Origin: Varroa destructor
Taxonomy: Eukaryota; Arthropoda; Arachnida; Mesostigmata; Varroidae
Assembly (NCBI RefSeq): GCF_002443255.2
Contig: NW_019211456.1
Location: forward strand, 39,597,891 to 39,661,890
Reading direction: 5' to 3'
Length of the DNA stretch: 64,000 nucleotides
Position 1 is the first letter of the stretch, and each line of letters starts with the position of its first letter. The position numbers were made by a program, and so were the translations under genes. Of the stretch, positions 62,497-64,000 are shown one piece after another. Below the pieces are notes generated by a model. It saw only the letters and a program-made list of their open reading frames with translations, searched no databases and was not told the DNA's origin.

Positions 62497-64000
62497 CTAA
62501 ATAAAAATACACAGATACGCACGCGATATATTGAAAACAGTAAGGCAATTGCAGAGTAACTTAAAATGGATGGTCCACTGATTATTAAGATAAAGAGATG
62601 GCTGTAGATATGTATGTATTTTATATAGATAAAGGTAACATTTATAAGCTGCGACTGCTGGCTGACGATTGAACGAAACAAGCCGACAAGTAGCTCAAGT
62701 AATTAGTGATAATCAACTTAATTGTGTTTGCATTAGGTTGCCTGGAGCTATTTGATGGGCCGAAGAACTCAAACCACTGGTAGGTGAATGTTTTTTTTTT
62801 TTTTTTTCGTAAAAACTTTGTCTATCCTTGATAGTCGACTGACTAGATGTACTCATAATAACAACTTTAGGTAAATATGTATAGGTTTAGTGCTCAGCGA
62901 TTTTGTTTACGCCTCTACGAAATGAGACTGCTAATTCAAACTGTCGGAAAATACCGGGAAAGGAGCCTTCGGTGAAATAAGTTTATTACTAATGCAGTCA
63001 TATTTGGAGGTTGATAGCTACGAAGAAAATAAGGGCTTTTCGGAAAATTTCTATGATTTCAAAAATGTATCGTATATCGTTTATCATAAGAGTTGAGCAA
63101 ATTGTCTCTGTTGTGTTTGAAACTTTTTTTCACCTACCTACCTACCTAACCCAAGCTCAATCGATAAGAAATGTATTTTTGTCTTTTTGTTGTCATCTTC
63201 GGTGCTTAGGTTACAGTTTCATACCAGGTGCTTGAGAGAATCAGGTAGGGTGTAGTCAGAGGCCCTATCCATGCTATTTTTTTCAAGTTCCGCGAACACA
63301 AGAACCCGTTCCCCCGATTGAGCTTTTAAAGCGTGTGTAAAAAGCCTTGAGTTTTCCGATTTTCATGCTAAAAATCATTTATTATTTTTAGAACGGAAAT
63401 TGGATATAACGAACTCTTGTTTTACCGGAAATCCTCTTCCCCAGAGGTTTCATTAAACACAGAAACTTCATTACAAAAAGGTGACTTTATCTCTCTTTAT
63501 TTTATTAAACGATGTCTTTATCTCTCAATTTATCATGGTCGTATAATACACAATTAAACTACTGAAGTAGATGGCTAAAAACTGTATGGAAATATCTTCC
63601 GAATTTCGTTCGCCAACGGGTGCTAAACAGTATAAACGTAGTTCGAAATCGTTGGTCCGCTAAATAGCCCTGGACAATCAATACACTTGATTGCATAAAT
63701 TTTATTAATTATACCAGTAGGAAAATTATTAAAAAAAAAAAAATATATATATATATATATATACATGTATATATACAATATTACGGAAGTAAACGTGCGC
63801 AGACCTGGATTCTCTGGTATTTCAAATACACCACTGTCAACATTTTTCGAATGACGTTTGTTTGTTTGCTTTGGCTACACAAGAGATCACCTTGACCCAG
63901 CTTTCGATCTCTCTTCGACAGGGATTGATTGAACAGAAGTTTAGCGTGACGGTAGTATGGCCGCTTACAACTCTACCGGAGCAGCTTTCAAATCACGTAT
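62497..64000. other. Right edge, probably intronic to the BAIAP3-like gene
   Basis: Apart from the possible exon at 63225-63345 no coding is firm. A minus-strand frame near 63850-63950 encodes NPCRREIESWVK before a GTGATC and might be another exon. Simple repeats: a T run at 62791-62808 and a TA tract near 63743-63762. Confidence 0.4.
63225..63345 (-). CDS. Possible further upstream exon of the BAIAP3-like gene
   Basis: One frame, open from 63362, encodes GERVLVFAELEKNSMDRASD and then YTLPDSLKHL, ending in phase 0 before GTATGA. That is the phase needed to join exon A. The LEKNSMDRASD piece resembles the helix before the VDxxVxxSTSAVDT motif in the family. The 5' border is uncertain; the best acceptor seen (at 63346-63347) is weak. 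Not certain. Confidence 0.35.

Noticed and set aside
1..64000. CRISPR array, bacterial operon or viral segment
   Set aside because: No regularly spaced repeats, no operon-like gene packing and no viral proteins; the genes are spliced animal genes.

Overview
The window looks like nuclear DNA from an animal, most likely an arthropod and plausibly an AT-rich chelicerate such as a mite (the taxon is inference). The reasons are spliced genes with GT-AG introns, long AT-rich non-coding stretches with TA, CTG and CA microsatellites, and arthropod-type proteins: headcase, a parkin ending in HWFG as in flies, CPSF6, and a BAIAP3/UNC13D-like protein. Two assembly gaps are present (25 N at 12884-12908 and 100 N at 23723-23822).

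Layout. 1-10.4 kb has no gene I can support, but holds three GC/CpG-richer blocks (about 1.14-1.62, 4.93-5.64 and 9.15-9.83 kb) that may be promoters or 5' exons. 10460-11935 (+) is an intronless headcase gene. 12-26.6 kb is a gene desert with simple repeats, hairpins and decayed tRNA-like (SINE-like) motifs. 26639-29717 (+) is a newly modelled four-exon gene for a 152-residue, cysteine-rich, single-pass membrane protein that I cannot assign to a family. 33000-50170 (+) is parkin, rebuilt as eight coding exons whose phases all agree (490 residues). Its 12.2-kb first intron contains the whole CPSF6 gene (34999-39313, four exons, 741 residues) on the same strand. 50.2-55.3 kb is mostly empty with one orphan exon-like stretch. 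55319-62496 (-) holds the ten 3' coding exons of a BAIAP3/UNC13D-like gene (MHD region plus C2B), which probably continues past the right edge. One of its introns contains an intronless GSK3-like kinase (58586-60001, -), probably a retrogene.

How the genes relate. They do not form one pathway. Headcase is a developmental and growth regulator, parkin acts in PINK1-dependent mitophagy, CPSF6 in poly(A)-site choice, the BAIAP3-like protein in Ca2+-triggered exocytosis, and the GSK3-like protein is a Ser/Thr kinase. What stands out is the architecture: two same-strand gene-within-intron arrangements within 30 kb. Also notable are a Thr at the PINK1 phosphosite of parkin, an extra hydrophobic N-terminus on parkin, a large FR-Gly repeat domain in CPSF6, and the unassigned membrane protein.

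All exon borders were read by eye from splice consensus, reading phase and recalled family sequence; no alignment was run.
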